From positions 302,266 to 366,265 of the forward strand of contig NZ_JACHGT010000006.1 in the NCBI RefSeq assembly GCF_014202425.1: a stretch of 64,000 nt of DNA, in the 5' to 3' direction. A program made the translations under genes and the position numbers. Shown here piece by piece: positions 51,991 through 60,727 of the stretch. The notes beneath the pieces were generated by a model, which had not been told where the DNA came from, searched no databases, and saw nothing but the letters and a program-made list of their open reading frames with translations. The DNA comes from Phytomonospora endophytica. GTDB lineage: Bacteria; Actinomycetota; Actinomycetes; Mycobacteriales; Micromonosporaceae. Each line of letters starts with the position of its first letter. The stretch's first letter is position 1.

Positions 51991-52061
51991 GTGCCCGGTC
52001 CGGGTCCGCGGAGCACTTCGGTCGGGCCCATGTTCAGGCTCGACCTAAATGTGGGCCTGAC

Positions 52062-52598
52062 CTAATTCTCCGACACCAGATGCAGTCGTCGTCCGCGCAT
52101 CGCCGGCACCGCGTCCTCTTCCCAGCGGAACGCGCGCAACGCCGAGCCCGGCCCCACCGTGAACGACTCCGGCGGCAGCATCGAACCCCTCACCCGCACC
52201 CACTCGATCCCGTCCCCCAGCGCGATCTCCCGAGGGCCGTCGTACACCACCCGATCCAGCGACAACCTCGTCAACGTCGGATGTCCGAACACCGACCCGT
52301 TGATCCGCGCCCGCGTGATCCGCAGCGTCCTGAGCAACGGCGTCACCACCGCGAAGTCCACATCCCGCAGATCGATCACCTCGCCGTCGGCCGGGCGCAC
52401 CGTCAGCGAACGCACCCGCGTCCCCGCGTCCCGCAACCGCCTCGCCAACCCCGCCAGGTCGCCCCTGGCGGCCCCGATCACCACCAGATCGAGCGCCGAA
52501 TCATCGCGCAGAAGACGAAGCAGACCACCCTCCGGGCCGGCGGTCGAACTCTTCGCTACAACCCCGCACATGGGGCGGGCGTCCCCGGACACGATCAT
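52062..52598 (-). CDS. Conserved hypothetical protein, 178 aa
   Basis: A soluble alpha/beta protein I do not recognise: LVVIGAARGDLAGLARRLRD then RSLTVRPADGEVIDLRDVDF, LRTLRITRARINGSVFGH and LTRLSLDRVVYDG. Several LXXLXL-type strands suggest a leucine-rich solenoid or parallel-beta fold. Codon use is normal. It is divergent from the DUF6058-like gene. Confidence 0.65.
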   Translation of the reverse strand: MIVSGDARPMCGVVAKSSTAGPEGGLLRLLRDDSALDLVVIGAARGDLAGLARRLRDAGTRVRSLTVRPADGEVIDLRDVDFAVVTPLLRTLRITRARINGSVFGHPTLTRLSLDRVVYDGPREIALGDGIEWVRVRGSMLPPESFTVGPGSALRAFRWEEDAVPAMRGRRLHLVSEN

Positions 52599-52710
52599 CT
52601 CTCACGGCTCCTGTCGTTCGGTGGCGAGACCATAACCGCGCCCACCGACAAGACCGTCCCTTGTGGACTTTCGGTGCGCGCCGAAACGTCGCGGTCCTAA
52701 CGTCATACCC

Positions 52711-53283
52711 ATGATCGAACTCCGTGAAGCCGTCGCCGGGTACTTCATCTCCCGCAACGGCGAACATCCCATGACCCCCGCCGACGACACCTACGTCACC
52801 GCGTACTTCGCGACCCTCGACGAGGTCACCGCCGGTCGCGACGAAACATCCGACGACCTGCGCCGCCACATCCTCGCCGGGCGCCTGCCACTCCCCGGCT
52901 ACCTCCGCTCCGACGGCACCGAGATGGTCCCCCCCGACTACCTCCGCCTCCCCGACGAGCACGGCATCGACGCTCTCCCCGAGGTCTTCGGCCTTGAATT
53001 CCTCGCCTACACCTCCGGCCGCTACGTCTGCCTCACGTCGGTCACCCCCGCCAACATCCGCGCCAAGGATCGCCTCGTCGTCGCCATCGAGACCCTCACC
53101 GCAGCGCCGAAGCCCGACGACGCGGGCTGGCTGGCGGAGTTGCATGCGGCGGTCGATGAGCTCGATGAACTTGAACCGCCGTTCACCTTGTACGACCGGC
53201 TCCGTTTCGGCGGCCCCGTCTCCCGCGACCGCTGCATCGACGCTGTACGACGGGACTACCCCGGGACTACCTTGTCGGGATGA
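52711..53283 (+). CDS. DUF6058-like hypothetical protein
   Basis: A 190-residue protein with MTPADDTYVTAYFATLDEV near residue 20, then LRRHILAGRLPLPGYLRSDG and EMVPPDYLRLPDEHG, a pattern seen in the DUF6058 family. The function is unknown. Its stop overlaps the next gene by four bases (ATGA), so the two are co-translated. Confidence 0.8.
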   Translation: MIELREAVAGYFISRNGEHPMTPADDTYVTAYFATLDEVTAGRDETSDDLRRHILAGRLPLPGYLRSDGTEMVPPDYLRLPDEHGIDALPEVFGLEFLAYTSGRYVCLTSVTPANIRAKDRLVVAIETLTAAPKPDDAGWLAELHAAVDELDELEPPFTLYDRLRFGGPVSRDRCIDAVRRDYPGTTLSG

Positions 53284-54143
53284 CCGTAACCGTGGGAATC
53301 GTCGGCGCCGGATTCATGGGCGCCGGCGTGGGCCGGGCGCTGCTCGACGGCGGCGCCCATGTCGTCACCGGCGTGGCCGGGCGCTCCGAACGGACCCGCC
53401 GCCTCATCGCCGACGCGGGACTCACCACCGTCGACCGCCTCGACGACGTCCTCGACGCCGCCGACGTCATCCTCTCGATCGTCCCGCCCGCCGCGGCCCT
53501 GGCCGTCGCGGGCGAGGTCGCCGGAGCCGTCGCGCGCACCGGGCGAACGCCGCTGTTCGCCGACCTCAACGCGATCGCGCCGCCGACCGTCGAGGCCGTC
53601 GCCGACCTGCTCGCCGACCTCGACGTCGTCGACGGCTCCATCTCCGGCCCGCCGCCCGACCGCAGCCCCGGCGCGACCGTCTACTTCTCGGGCCCCCGCG
53701 CCGCCGAGATCGCCGGACTCCCCTGGAACGGTTCGATCGAGCCGGTCATCGTCTCCGACCGGATCGGCGCGGCGAGCGCCGTGAAGATGTGCACCGCCAG
53801 CGTCTACAAAGGACTCGGTGCTCTCATGACGAACGCCCTGGCCACCGCCCACACGCACGGGGTCGTCGACCTCGTCGTCGGCGACCTCGGGCGGATGCTC
53901 GACCCGGTCGACAAGGTCGCGCTGTCGGCGTCCAAGGCCGACCGCTTCGTCGGCGAGATGCTGGAGATCGCCGCCACCCAGCGCGACGCGGGGTTGTCGC
54001 CGGCGCTGTTCGAGGCGGTCGCCGAGGTCTGGCGCGCCGTCGCGACGACGGAGCTCGCGCACACCGCGCCCGAAGACGTCGGCCGGAACGCCGATGCACA
54101 AGCCGTCGTTCGGAGGCTGCGCACGGGGGAGCTCGCGTCGTAG
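53280..54143 (+). CDS. NAD(P)-dependent oxidoreductase, 6-phosphogluconate-dehydrogenase-like (DUF1932)
   Basis: A 287-residue enzyme. Rossmann motif GIVGAGFMGAGVGRAL at the N-terminus, the substrate loop DVVDGSISGPPPD where the beta-hydroxyacid family has DGPVSGG, and the conserved Lys in SAVKMCTASVYKG. The C-terminal DUF1932 helix bundle follows. The substrate is not known. Confidence 0.85.
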   Translation: MTVTVGIVGAGFMGAGVGRALLDGGAHVVTGVAGRSERTRRLIADAGLTTVDRLDDVLDAADVILSIVPPAAALAVAGEVAGAVARTGRTPLFADLNAIAPPTVEAVADLLADLDVVDGSISGPPPDRSPGATVYFSGPRAAEIAGLPWNGSIEPVIVSDRIGAASAVKMCTASVYKGLGALMTNALATAHTHGVVDLVVGDLGRMLDPVDKVALSASKADRFVGEMLEIAATQRDAGLSPALFEAVAEVWRAVATTELAHTAPEDVGRNADAQAVVRRLRTGELAS

Positions 54144-54208
54144 AGTGGCGCCGCGGCCGTATCCTGCGCTCGTCCGCGCCCACGCCCCTGTACTGAGAGA
54201 CCACGCCG

Positions 54209-54877
54209 ATGCCGACTCTGCTCGCCGCCGACATTACGAACGACGCCTTGTTCAACGGGCTCGCCTGGAGTTTCGCCATCAGCGGCGTCGGGCTGATGGT
54301 CGTCGCCGCGATCGGCGGGAAGAACACCGTCGGGAAGCGGGTCTTCTTCGGGATCCTCGGTCTGGTGCTGCTCGTCGTCGGGCTGTTGTGCCTCGGTGGC
54401 GTGTGGAACGAGATCTGGATCGGCGGCGGGAAGAGCACGCTGTGCATCCTGTTCGGGCCCTGGGCGGCGCTCATCTGGGGCGTCGTGGGCATCTTCAAGG
54501 AGAGCTCCAGCGGCGACAAGCGCGACGTGCCGGCCCCGACGGCGCAGCAGTGGAACCAGCAGAACCCGGGCGCGCAGCAGTGGAGTGCCCAGGGGCAGCA
54601 GGTGCCTCAGCAGTGGGGTCAGCAGCCGGGCGCGCAGGAGCCGGGCTGGGGTCAGCCGCAGACGCATCCCGGTCAGTGGGGCCAGCAGCCCGGGCAGGCG
54701 CCGCAGCAGTGGGGTCAGCAGCCGGGCGCGCAACCGCAGCAGCCGCAGCAGCCCGGCTGGGGTCAGCCGCAGACGCCTCCGGGATATCAGCAGTGGGGTC
54801 AGCAGCCCGGACAGTCCGGCCAGCAGCCCGGCCAGCCCCCGCAGCAGGGCTGGCAGCAGTACCCGCCGCAGGCCTGA
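54209..54877 (+). CDS. Membrane protein with Gln/Trp/Pro-rich repeat tail
   Basis: A 222-residue protein with three N-terminal hydrophobic segments (about 12-90, FAISGVGLMVVAAIGG, VFFGILGLVLLVVGLLCL, STLCILFGPWAALIWG) and a long tail (about 112-222) of QQWGQQPG-type repeats with PGWGQPQ variants. The tail looks like a disordered cytosolic scaffold of the kind seen near cell-pole proteins. Confidence 0.75.
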   Translation: MPTLLAADITNDALFNGLAWSFAISGVGLMVVAAIGGKNTVGKRVFFGILGLVLLVVGLLCLGGVWNEIWIGGGKSTLCILFGPWAALIWGVVGIFKESSSGDKRDVPAPTAQQWNQQNPGAQQWSAQGQQVPQQWGQQPGAQEPGWGQPQTHPGQWGQQPGQAPQQWGQQPGAQPQQPQQPGWGQPQTPPGYQQWGQQPGQSGQQPGQPPQQGWQQYPPQA

Positions 54878-54927
54878 AGCACTGCAACAACCCTGCAAGC
54901 AACCTGCAAACCCCAGCCCTTGAAAAC

Positions 54928-54943
54928 TGGAAAGCGCTTTCCA
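54928..54943. promoter_or_regulatory. Perfect LacI-family operator
   Basis: TGGAAAGCGCTTTCCA is a perfect 16-bp palindrome of the LacI/GalR type. It lies 67 bases before the lyase ATG and is one base different from the site at 34619. Confidence 0.85.
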
Positions 54944-55010
54944 TAGCCTGAAGCTCCATCTCACCGACGCGGCCCCGGCACGTCCGCCGCGCTCGACCTT
55001 GGAGTTCCCG

Positions 55011-56582
55011 ATGTCGCGAACCCGCACCCTCCTCGCCGCAGCGTCCCTCGCCTTAGCGGCCGCGTTACTCACCCCCACCCCGGCGACGGCCGCACCCGTC
55101 GCCTACGAGGCCGAGACCTCACCGGCCGTCTGTACCGGCACGATCGACGCCGACTGGCCCGGCTTCACCGGCGCCGGCTTCTGCAACGCCACCAACGCCG
55201 TCGGCGCCCACGCCCAGTTCACGGTCAACTCCGCGTCGGCGGGCAACGCGACCGTCGGCGTCCGCTTCGCCAACGGCACGACCACCGCGCGTCCGGCGCA
55301 GCTCGTCGTCAACGGCACGACCCTCCAGACACCCTCGTTCGAGGGCACGGGCGCGTGGAGCACCTGGGTCACCAAGACCTTCACCGTCCCCGTCTCGACG
55401 GGCTCGAACACGATCCGGCTCAGCCCGACGACCGCCAACGGCCTGCCCAACGTCGACTCCCTCACCTTCGACATCGGCGGCGGTACGACCCCGCCCGGCG
55501 ACGCCCTCTACATCGCGCCGAACGGCCGCGACGGCGCCACCGGCACGGTGTCCGACCCGACGACGCTCACCTCGGCCATCACCCGCGTCGCCGCCGGCGG
55601 CACGATCTACGCGCGTGGCGGCGTCTACGCCCTGTCGCAGACCGTCCAGATCGCGGCCGGCAACAACGGCACGTCGAGCGCACGCAAGAAACTGTCCGCC
55701 TACCCCGGCGAGACCCCCGTCCTCAACTTCGCCGCCCAGAGCGAGGACCCCGCCAACCGCGGCGTCGCCGTCAACGGTGCCTACTGGCACATCACCGGCA
55801 TCGTCGTCGAACGCGCCGGCGACAACGGCATCTTCGTCGGCGGCAGCAACAACATCTTCGAGCGCACGATCACCCGCTTCAACCGCGACACCGGCCTCCA
55901 GCTGTCCCGGACGGCGTCGAGCACCCCGCAGTCGCAGTGGCCGGCGAACAACCTCATCCTCAGCGCCGAGTCGCACGACAACGCCGACTCCGACGGCGAG
56001 GACGCCGACGGCTTCGCCGCGAAACTCACCTCCGGCCCCGGCAACGTCTTCCGCTACGCCGTCGCGCACAACAACATCGACGACGGCTGGGACCTCTACA
56101 CCAAGACCGACACCGGACCCATCGGCGCGGTGACGATCGAGGACTCGCTGTCCTACCGCAACGGCACCCTCAGCGACGGGTCCCAGGCGGGAAACGGGGA
56201 CCGCAACGGCTACAAGCTCGGCGGTGAGGACATCGGCGTCAACCACACCGTCCGCCGCAGCATCGCCTTCGGCAACGGCAAACACGGCTTCACCTACAAC
56301 CGCAACCTCGGCACCATGTCGATCTCGTCGAACCTGAGCGTCGACAACACCGAACGCAACTACTCCTTCGACGGCGGGAGCTCGGTCTTCCGGAGCGACA
56401 CCTCATGCCGCTCCGGCGGCGGGACCAATGACCGCGTCGTCGGCGACGCCGACTCCAGCAACCAGTTCTGGTCGGGGACCAACGGCTCACGCTGCTCGAA
56501 CTACGGCGGAGCCCTCGGCTGGTCCTACGCCTCCGACGGGCGGCTCGTCGTCACCCTCGGCGGGAGAGTCGTGACCTTGTGA
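55011..56582 (+). CDS. Secreted pectate-lyase-like polysaccharide lyase (PL9 type) with CBM
   Basis: A 523-residue secreted protein. The signal peptide ends near TATA/APVAY. An N-terminal beta-sandwich (about 30-165, like CBM35) is joined by a GGGTTPPG linker to a right-handed parallel beta-helix. The acidic DGEDADGFAAKL and NIDDGWDLYTK segments match the calcium site of PL9 lyases. It would cut polygalacturonate-type polymers outside the cell. The ATG at 55011 follows GGAG; TTG at 54999 is in frame. LacI operator control suggests induction by breakdown products. Confidence 0.87.
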   Translation: MSRTRTLLAAASLALAAALLTPTPATAAPVAYEAETSPAVCTGTIDADWPGFTGAGFCNATNAVGAHAQFTVNSASAGNATVGVRFANGTTTARPAQLVVNGTTLQTPSFEGTGAWSTWVTKTFTVPVSTGSNTIRLSPTTANGLPNVDSLTFDIGGGTTPPGDALYIAPNGRDGATGTVSDPTTLTSAITRVAAGGTIYARGGVYALSQTVQIAAGNNGTSSARKKLSAYPGETPVLNFAAQSEDPANRGVAVNGAYWHITGIVVERAGDNGIFVGGSNNIFERTITRFNRDTGLQLSRTASSTPQSQWPANNLILSAESHDNADSDGEDADGFAAKLTSGPGNVFRYAVAHNNIDDGWDLYTKTDTGPIGAVTIEDSLSYRNGTLSDGSQAGNGDRNGYKLGGEDIGVNHTVRRSIAFGNGKHGFTYNRNLGTMSISSNLSVDNTERNYSFDGGSSVFRSDTSCRSGGGTNDRVVGDADSSNQFWSGTNGSRCSNYGGALGWSYASDGRLVVTLGGRVVTL

Positions 56583-56587
56583 CCGGT

Positions 56588-56623
56588 CCGCCGGGCGGGC
56601 GCGGAGACGTGCCCGTCCGGCGG
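56588..56623 (+). terminator. Hairpin terminator after lyase
   Basis: CCGCCGGGCGGGC (56588-56600) pairs with 56611-56623 with one G-T pair, 10-base loop. No clear T-run. Confidence 0.6.
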
Positions 56624-56648
56624 CACACCACGCACATCCATGCGCGCC

Positions 56649-57374
56649 TCAGTCCATCACGCGCGCGCAGACCGTCTCCATGACCTCGCAGCCCTCCTCG
56701 ACGGCCGAGGCGTAATGCCGCAGCCACGACCGCACACCATCGGGCGTCCCCGTCGCGAAGGCGTTCGCCGAGCCCACGTACTCCGGCTCACGAGCCGCGT
56801 GCCCCGCGTCGACGGCGACCAGCCCACGCGGGTCGAGGCCCCGCACCGCGAGGCACAACTTCCCCGCCGCCCGCGCGACCAGGCCGTTCCCCGTGTCGAA
56901 GACCCGCAGCGACAGCAACTCCGCCTCCACGACCGCGGCCAGGAGGATCGCCGGCGACTCGCGGTCGCTCACGACGAGGTCGCACAGCATCGACAGGCGC
57001 TCGCCGCCGCGGACCGGCCGCCCGAGTTCGTCGCCTTCGGCGACGCCCCTCGCGGCGAGCAGGTGCAGCCGCGCCAGCGCCTGCCTCGGTGCCTTCTCCC
57101 ACACGCCGGCCAGCTCCGGCAGGGCGGCGGCGACGCGCAGGGCGCCTTGCGCGACCGGGTCGGTGACCGTCCCGCCGCGCACCTCCTCCAGGTCGTAGGA
57201 GGCGCCTTCGAGGGCGGCCGAGGCGACGGCGTCGATGAGCGAGACCTCGGTGGCGACCGTGGCGCCGTGGCGGCGCAGCGTCCGGTTCCACAGGGCCTTG
57301 TCGACCCGCGCCCGCGCCGAGTCGAGGGCGGCGGCGACGTCGGGAAGTTCCGTCAGCGGGGAGAGCGAGGTCAT
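56649..57374 (-). CDS. Fic-fold-like protein with degenerate active site, beside acs
   Basis: A 241-residue helical protein. SAALEG near residue 52 fits the (S/T)XXXE(G/N) inhibitory-helix motif of Fic AMP-transferases. The core reads RVFDTGNGLVARAAGKL: the DGNG centre is nearly kept, but the catalytic His and the following Arg are replaced. It may be a non-catalytic regulator. In other actinobacteria genes of this type sit beside acs under the uninformative label oxidoreductase. It is divergent from acs. Confidence 0.65.
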   Translation of the reverse strand: MTSLSPLTELPDVAAALDSARARVDKALWNRTLRRHGATVATEVSLIDAVASAALEGASYDLEEVRGGTVTDPVAQGALRVAAALPELAGVWEKAPRQALARLHLLAARGVAEGDELGRPVRGGERLSMLCDLVVSDRESPAILLAAVVEAELLSLRVFDTGNGLVARAAGKLCLAVRGLDPRGLVAVDAGHAAREPEYVGSANAFATGTPDGVRSWLRHYASAVEEGCEVMETVCARVMD

Positions 57375-57609
57375 GACGCGACGTTACCGGTCGGTATGGA
57401 TCTCGTGGATTCGGGCGGAAAGGTGGAAAACAACTTGATCTTGCGTGTTACTGCGCGCTGCTAGCAGTTCTGCTTCACTCACGTGCAACCTACGTGCTAT
57501 CCGTGCTCAGGTCGGGCGCGCTAGTGTCATGGGTCATACGACAGACATCACGTCGCAGCGGCCAGGTGACGCGCGCGCAACGCCAGTACGACAAGGGAGC
57601 TCGTTGACC

Positions 57610-59574
57610 ATGACAGACACCCCGCAGGAGACCCTCGCCAACCTCCTCACCGAGACCCGCAGGTTCGACCCGCCCCCGGCGCTGGCCGCGACCGCGAACG
57701 TCACCGCCGAGGCCTACGAGCAGGCCTCCGCCGACCGCCTCGGCTTCTGGGAGCAGGCCGCGCGCCGCCTGCACTGGGGCACCGACTGGGAGCAGACCCT
57801 CGACTGGACCAACCCGCCTTTCGCGAAGTGGTTCATCGGCGGGAAACTCAACGTCGCCTACAACTGCCTCGACCGCCACGTCGAGGCGGGAAACGGTGAC
57901 CGCGTCGCCATCTACTGGGAGGGCGAGCCGGCCGGCGACGAGCGCGTCGTCACCTACGCCGAGCTGCTGACCGAGGTCAAGAAGGCGGCCAACGCGCTGA
58001 CCGACCTCGGCGTCGTCGCCGGTGACCGCGTCGCGATCTACCTGCCGATGATCCCCGAGGCGGCCGTGGCGATGCTGGCCTGCGCGCGGATCGGCGCGAC
58101 GCACAACGTCGTGTTCGGCGGCTTCTCCGTCGACGCGCTGTCGGGCCGCATCAACGACGCCACCGCGAAGGTCGTCATCACCGCCGACGGCGGCTACCGC
58201 CGTGGGAAACCCTCCGCGCTGAAGCCGACCGTCGACGAGTCGGTGGCCCTGGCCCCGTCGGTGGAGAAGGTCCTGGTCGTCCGCCGCACCGGCGAGGACG
58301 TCGCGTGGACCGACAAGGACGTGTGGTGGCACGACGCCGTCGGCGGCGCCTCGGAGGACCACGAGGCCCAGGACTTCGACGCCGAGCACCCGCTGTTCAT
58401 CCTCTACACCTCGGGCACCACGGCGAAGCCGAAGGGCATCCTGCACACCACCGGCGGGTACCTGACGCAGGCCTCGTACACCCACCACGCGGTCTTCGAC
58501 CTCAAGCCCGAGTCGGACGTGTACTGGTGCACCGCCGACATCGGCTGGGTCACCGGCCACTCCTACATCGTCTACGGGCCGCTGTCGAACGGCGCCACGC
58601 AGGTCATGTACGAGGGCACGCCCGACACGCCGCACCGCGGGCGCTTCTGGGAGATCGTCGAGAAGTACAAGGTCACGCTGCTCTACACCGCGCCGACCGC
58701 GATCCGCACCTTCGCCAAGTGGGGCGACGACATCCCCGCCAAGTTCGACCTGTCGAGCCTGCGCATCCTCGGTTCGGTCGGCGAGCCGATCAACCCCGAG
58801 GCGTGGATCTGGTACCGCGACAACATCGGTTCGGGCAAGACGCCGATCGTGGACACGTGGTGGCAGACCGAGACGGGCGCGATGATGATCTCGCCGCTGC
58901 CCGGCGTCACGTCGACCAAGCCCGGTTCGGCGCAGCGTCCGCTGCCCGGCATCGCCGCCGACGTCGTCGACGACGAGGGCAATTCGGTGCCGAACGGCGG
59001 TGGCGGCTACCTCGTGCTGCGGGAGCCGTGGCCGAGCATGCTCCGCACGATCTGGGGCGACGACCAGCGCTTCATCGACACCTACTGGTCGAAGTTCGAC
59101 GCGATGTACTTCGCCGGTGACGGCGCCAAGCGCGACGACGACGGCGACATCTGGCTGCTCGGCCGCGTCGACGACGTGATGCTGGTGTCGGGGCACAACA
59201 TCTCGACCACCGAGGTCGAGTCGGCGCTGGTCAGTCACCCGAAGGTGGCCGAGTCGGCGGTGGTCGGCGCGACCGACCCGATCACCGGACAGGGCATCGT
59301 CGCGTTCGTGATCCTGCGGGGTTCGGTCGAGCCCGACGACGGCCTGACCACCGAGCTGCGCAACCACGTCGCGGCCAAGCTCGGCCCGATCGCCAAGCCG
59401 CGCCAGATCATGCTGGTGCCGGAGCTGCCGAAGACCCGCTCGGGCAAGATCATGCGCCGCCTGCTGCGCGACGTCGCCGAGCACCGCTCGCTGGGCGACG
59501 TGACGACGCTCCAGGACTCGGCGGTCATGGACCTGATCTCGCAGGGCATGGACAAGGGCAAGCCGGAGGACTAG
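57610..59574 (+). CDS. acs: Acetyl-CoA synthetase
   Basis: A 654-residue enzyme that makes acetyl-CoA from acetate and ATP through an acetyl-adenylate. Adenylation motifs are [24 protein letters not shown] and [14 protein letters not shown]; the C-terminal acetylation motif is [13 protein letters not shown], whose Lys is a known control site. A CPP-like extension (57445 onward) is rejected; the start is the ATG at 57610, or a TTG at 57604 nearer the AGGGAG. Mycobacterial acs (Rv3667) has the same neighbours, marP and dpp, elsewhere. Confidence 0.96.
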   Translation: MTDTPQETLANLLTETRRFDPPPALAATANVTAEAYEQASADRLGFWEQAARRLHWGTDWEQTLDWTNPPFAKWFIGGKLNVAYNCLDRHVEAGNGDRVAIYWEGEPAGDERVVTYAELLTEVKKAANALTDLGVVAGDRVAIYLPMIPEAAVAMLACARIGATHNVVFGGFSVDALSGRINDATAKVVITADGGYRRGKPSALKPTVDESVALAPSVEKVLVVRRTGEDVAWTDKDVWWHDAVGGASEDHEAQDFDAEHPLFILYTSGTTAKPKGILHTTGGYLTQASYTHHAVFDLKPESDVYWCTADIGWVTGHSYIVYGPLSNGATQVMYEGTPDTPHRGRFWEIVEKYKVTLLYTAPTAIRTFAKWGDDIPAKFDLSSLRILGSVGEPINPEAWIWYRDNIGSGKTPIVDTWWQTETGAMMISPLPGVTSTKPGSAQRPLPGIAADVVDDEGNSVPNGGGGYLVLREPWPSMLRTIWGDDQRFIDTYWSKFDAMYFAGDGAKRDDDGDIWLLGRVDDVMLVSGHNISTTEVESALVSHPKVAESAVVGATDPITGQGIVAFVILRGSVEPDDGLTTELRNHVAAKLGPIAKPRQIMLVPELPKTRSGKIMRRLLRDVAEHRSLGDVTTLQDSAVMDLISQGMDKGKPED

Positions 59575-59596
59575 CCGGAACAGGCCTCATGACCTG

Positions 59597-59627
59597 GCGG
59601 CCCGGGCTTCGCGCCCGGGCCGCTTTT
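59597..59627 (+). terminator. Intrinsic terminator after acs
   Basis: GCGGCCCGGGC (59597-59607) pairs with 59613-59623 around TTCGC, followed by TTTT. Confidence 0.85.
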
Positions 59628-59665
59628 CTCATGCCCCGGCCCACCACGATGCCGGGGCACGGCCC

Positions 59666-59833
59666 TCAGTCGGCGAGCGCGTCGTCACGACCGCGTTCGC
59701 CCGCCGCGTCGGCGGTGTCCGGCGCGCGCCACTCGTACGGTGGCTCGACGGCCGCCGACGTGTCCACTTCGAGGGTGAAGCCCGGTCCGGCGGTGTACGT
59801 CTCGGCCCGGTCCTCGTGTTCGCGGGTGATCAT
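59666..59833 (-). CDS. Small acidic protein (55 aa), unknown
   Basis: Fifty-five residues with no recognised domain: ITREHEDRAETYTAGPGF, TSAAVEPPYEWRAPDTADA and an acidic tail. The ATG at 59833 follows AGGGGG; a longer frame to 59965 is possible. A perfect inverted repeat just upstream (59853) suggests its own operator, so it may be a real regulated gene. Confidence 0.5.
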   Translation of the reverse strand: MITREHEDRAETYTAGPGFTLEVDTSAAVEPPYEWRAPDTADAAGERGRDDALAD

Positions 59834-59852
59834 GCCGACCCCCTTCTCGCGG

Positions 59853-59874
59853 GCAATCTGCCTATGCAGATTGC
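59853..59874. promoter_or_regulatory. 9-4-9 perfect inverted repeat, possible operator
   Basis: GCAATCTGC-CTAT-GCAGATTGC lies 20 bases upstream of the small gene at 59833, in a promoter-sized gap. Confidence 0.55.
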
Positions 59875-60005
59875 GTCTGTGGGGATCAACGAGCCGAGAG
59901 GGCGGCGGGTAACGGGTGCAAAAGGGTGAATTGGACTTACCCGACGTGGCCGGGTCGCACTCCACGTGTGCGGGTGCGCACGGAAGGTCTCCCGGGGTTT
60001 CCCGC

Positions 60006-60707
60006 CTAGGCGCGCGAGTCCAGCTCGTTGGCGCGGGTCAGGTCCTCGTCGAAGTCCACCTCGACGCAGCCGAAGGCGGAGATGTCGACGGCGCGCACGC
60101 GCAGCCCGTCGGAGGAGATCGCGCCTTCCAGACCGCCTTCGAAGTACTCGCCGTCGTCGACGAGGTCGAGGTGCCGGATGAAGGTCGGCCGGTCGCCCGG
60201 GGACACGAAGTTGATGCCGACGGCCTCGCCGAGCCCGCCGACGACCTTCTTCGACAGCTCGTTGATGTAGCCGTCGTCGTCGAGGGTGTACTTGACCTCC
60301 TCGTCGGCGACACGGGCGGTGTTGACGCACACGAAGCTGTTGCCTTCGCCGATGACCGGCGCGAGTTCGGCGAGCAGGCCCGGCTCGAAGACGACGTCGC
60401 CGTTGAACCACAGCACCCCGCCCGACGGGGCCAGGCGCAGCGCCTTCAGGAGGCTCTTCGAGGTGTTGGTCTGGTCGAAGAGCTCGTTGTAGACGAAGGA
60501 GGCGTCGCCGGCGGCGGCCTCCATGACCTGCTCCATCTTGAAGCCGACGACGATCGACACGTGCGCTTCGGGGAAGGTCGTGTGGATGTGGTCGAGCTGC
60601 TGGCGCAGGATGCTGCGGCCGTCGGCCAGCGGCGTCAGCGGCTTCGGGTGGGGGCGGCCGAGGCGCGTGCCCATGCCCGCGGCGAGGATGACGACGTTCA
60701 GCGACAT
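60006..60707 (-). CDS. Sugar/phosphocholine nucleotidyltransferase-like protein
   Basis: A 233-residue NTP-transferase. The pyrophosphorylase motif is ILAAGMGTRLGRPHPKPL, with the metal Asp in VLWFNGDVVFEPG and the conserved C-terminal FVSPGDRPTF. It resembles the LicC-like (CTP: phosphocholine) branch, but the substrate is not certain. It lies just after the LacI gene on the same strand (20 bases). Confidence 0.85.
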   Translation of the reverse strand: MSLNVVILAAGMGTRLGRPHPKPLTPLADGRSILRQQLDHIHTTFPEAHVSIVVGFKMEQVMEAAAGDASFVYNELFDQTNTSKSLLKALRLAPSGGVLWFNGDVVFEPGLLAELAPVIGEGNSFVCVNTARVADEEVKYTLDDDGYINELSKKVVGGLGEAVGINFVSPGDRPTFIRHLDLVDDGEYFEGGLEGAISSDGLRVRAVDISAFGCVEVDFDEDLTRANELDSRA

Positions 60708-60727
60708 CCCCTCACGCTACCCCGCGT

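Larger units (their letters stand above)
51282..52061. other. Gene-free interval of about 780 bases with two dispersed repeats
   Basis: It holds the GH35 promoter, a strong hairpin (51591-51618), repeats R1 (51646) and R2 (51860) and the ends of both flanking genes. I looked for a tRNA here and found none. Confidence 0.7.

Noticed and set aside
57375..57609. Crp-binding site before acs
   Set aside because: No TGTGA-N6-TCACA-like word seen; control by Crp stays an expectation only.
57490..59484. A 664-codon frame antisense to acs
   Set aside because: Antisense shadow of a strongly conserved enzyme; no recognisable domain.
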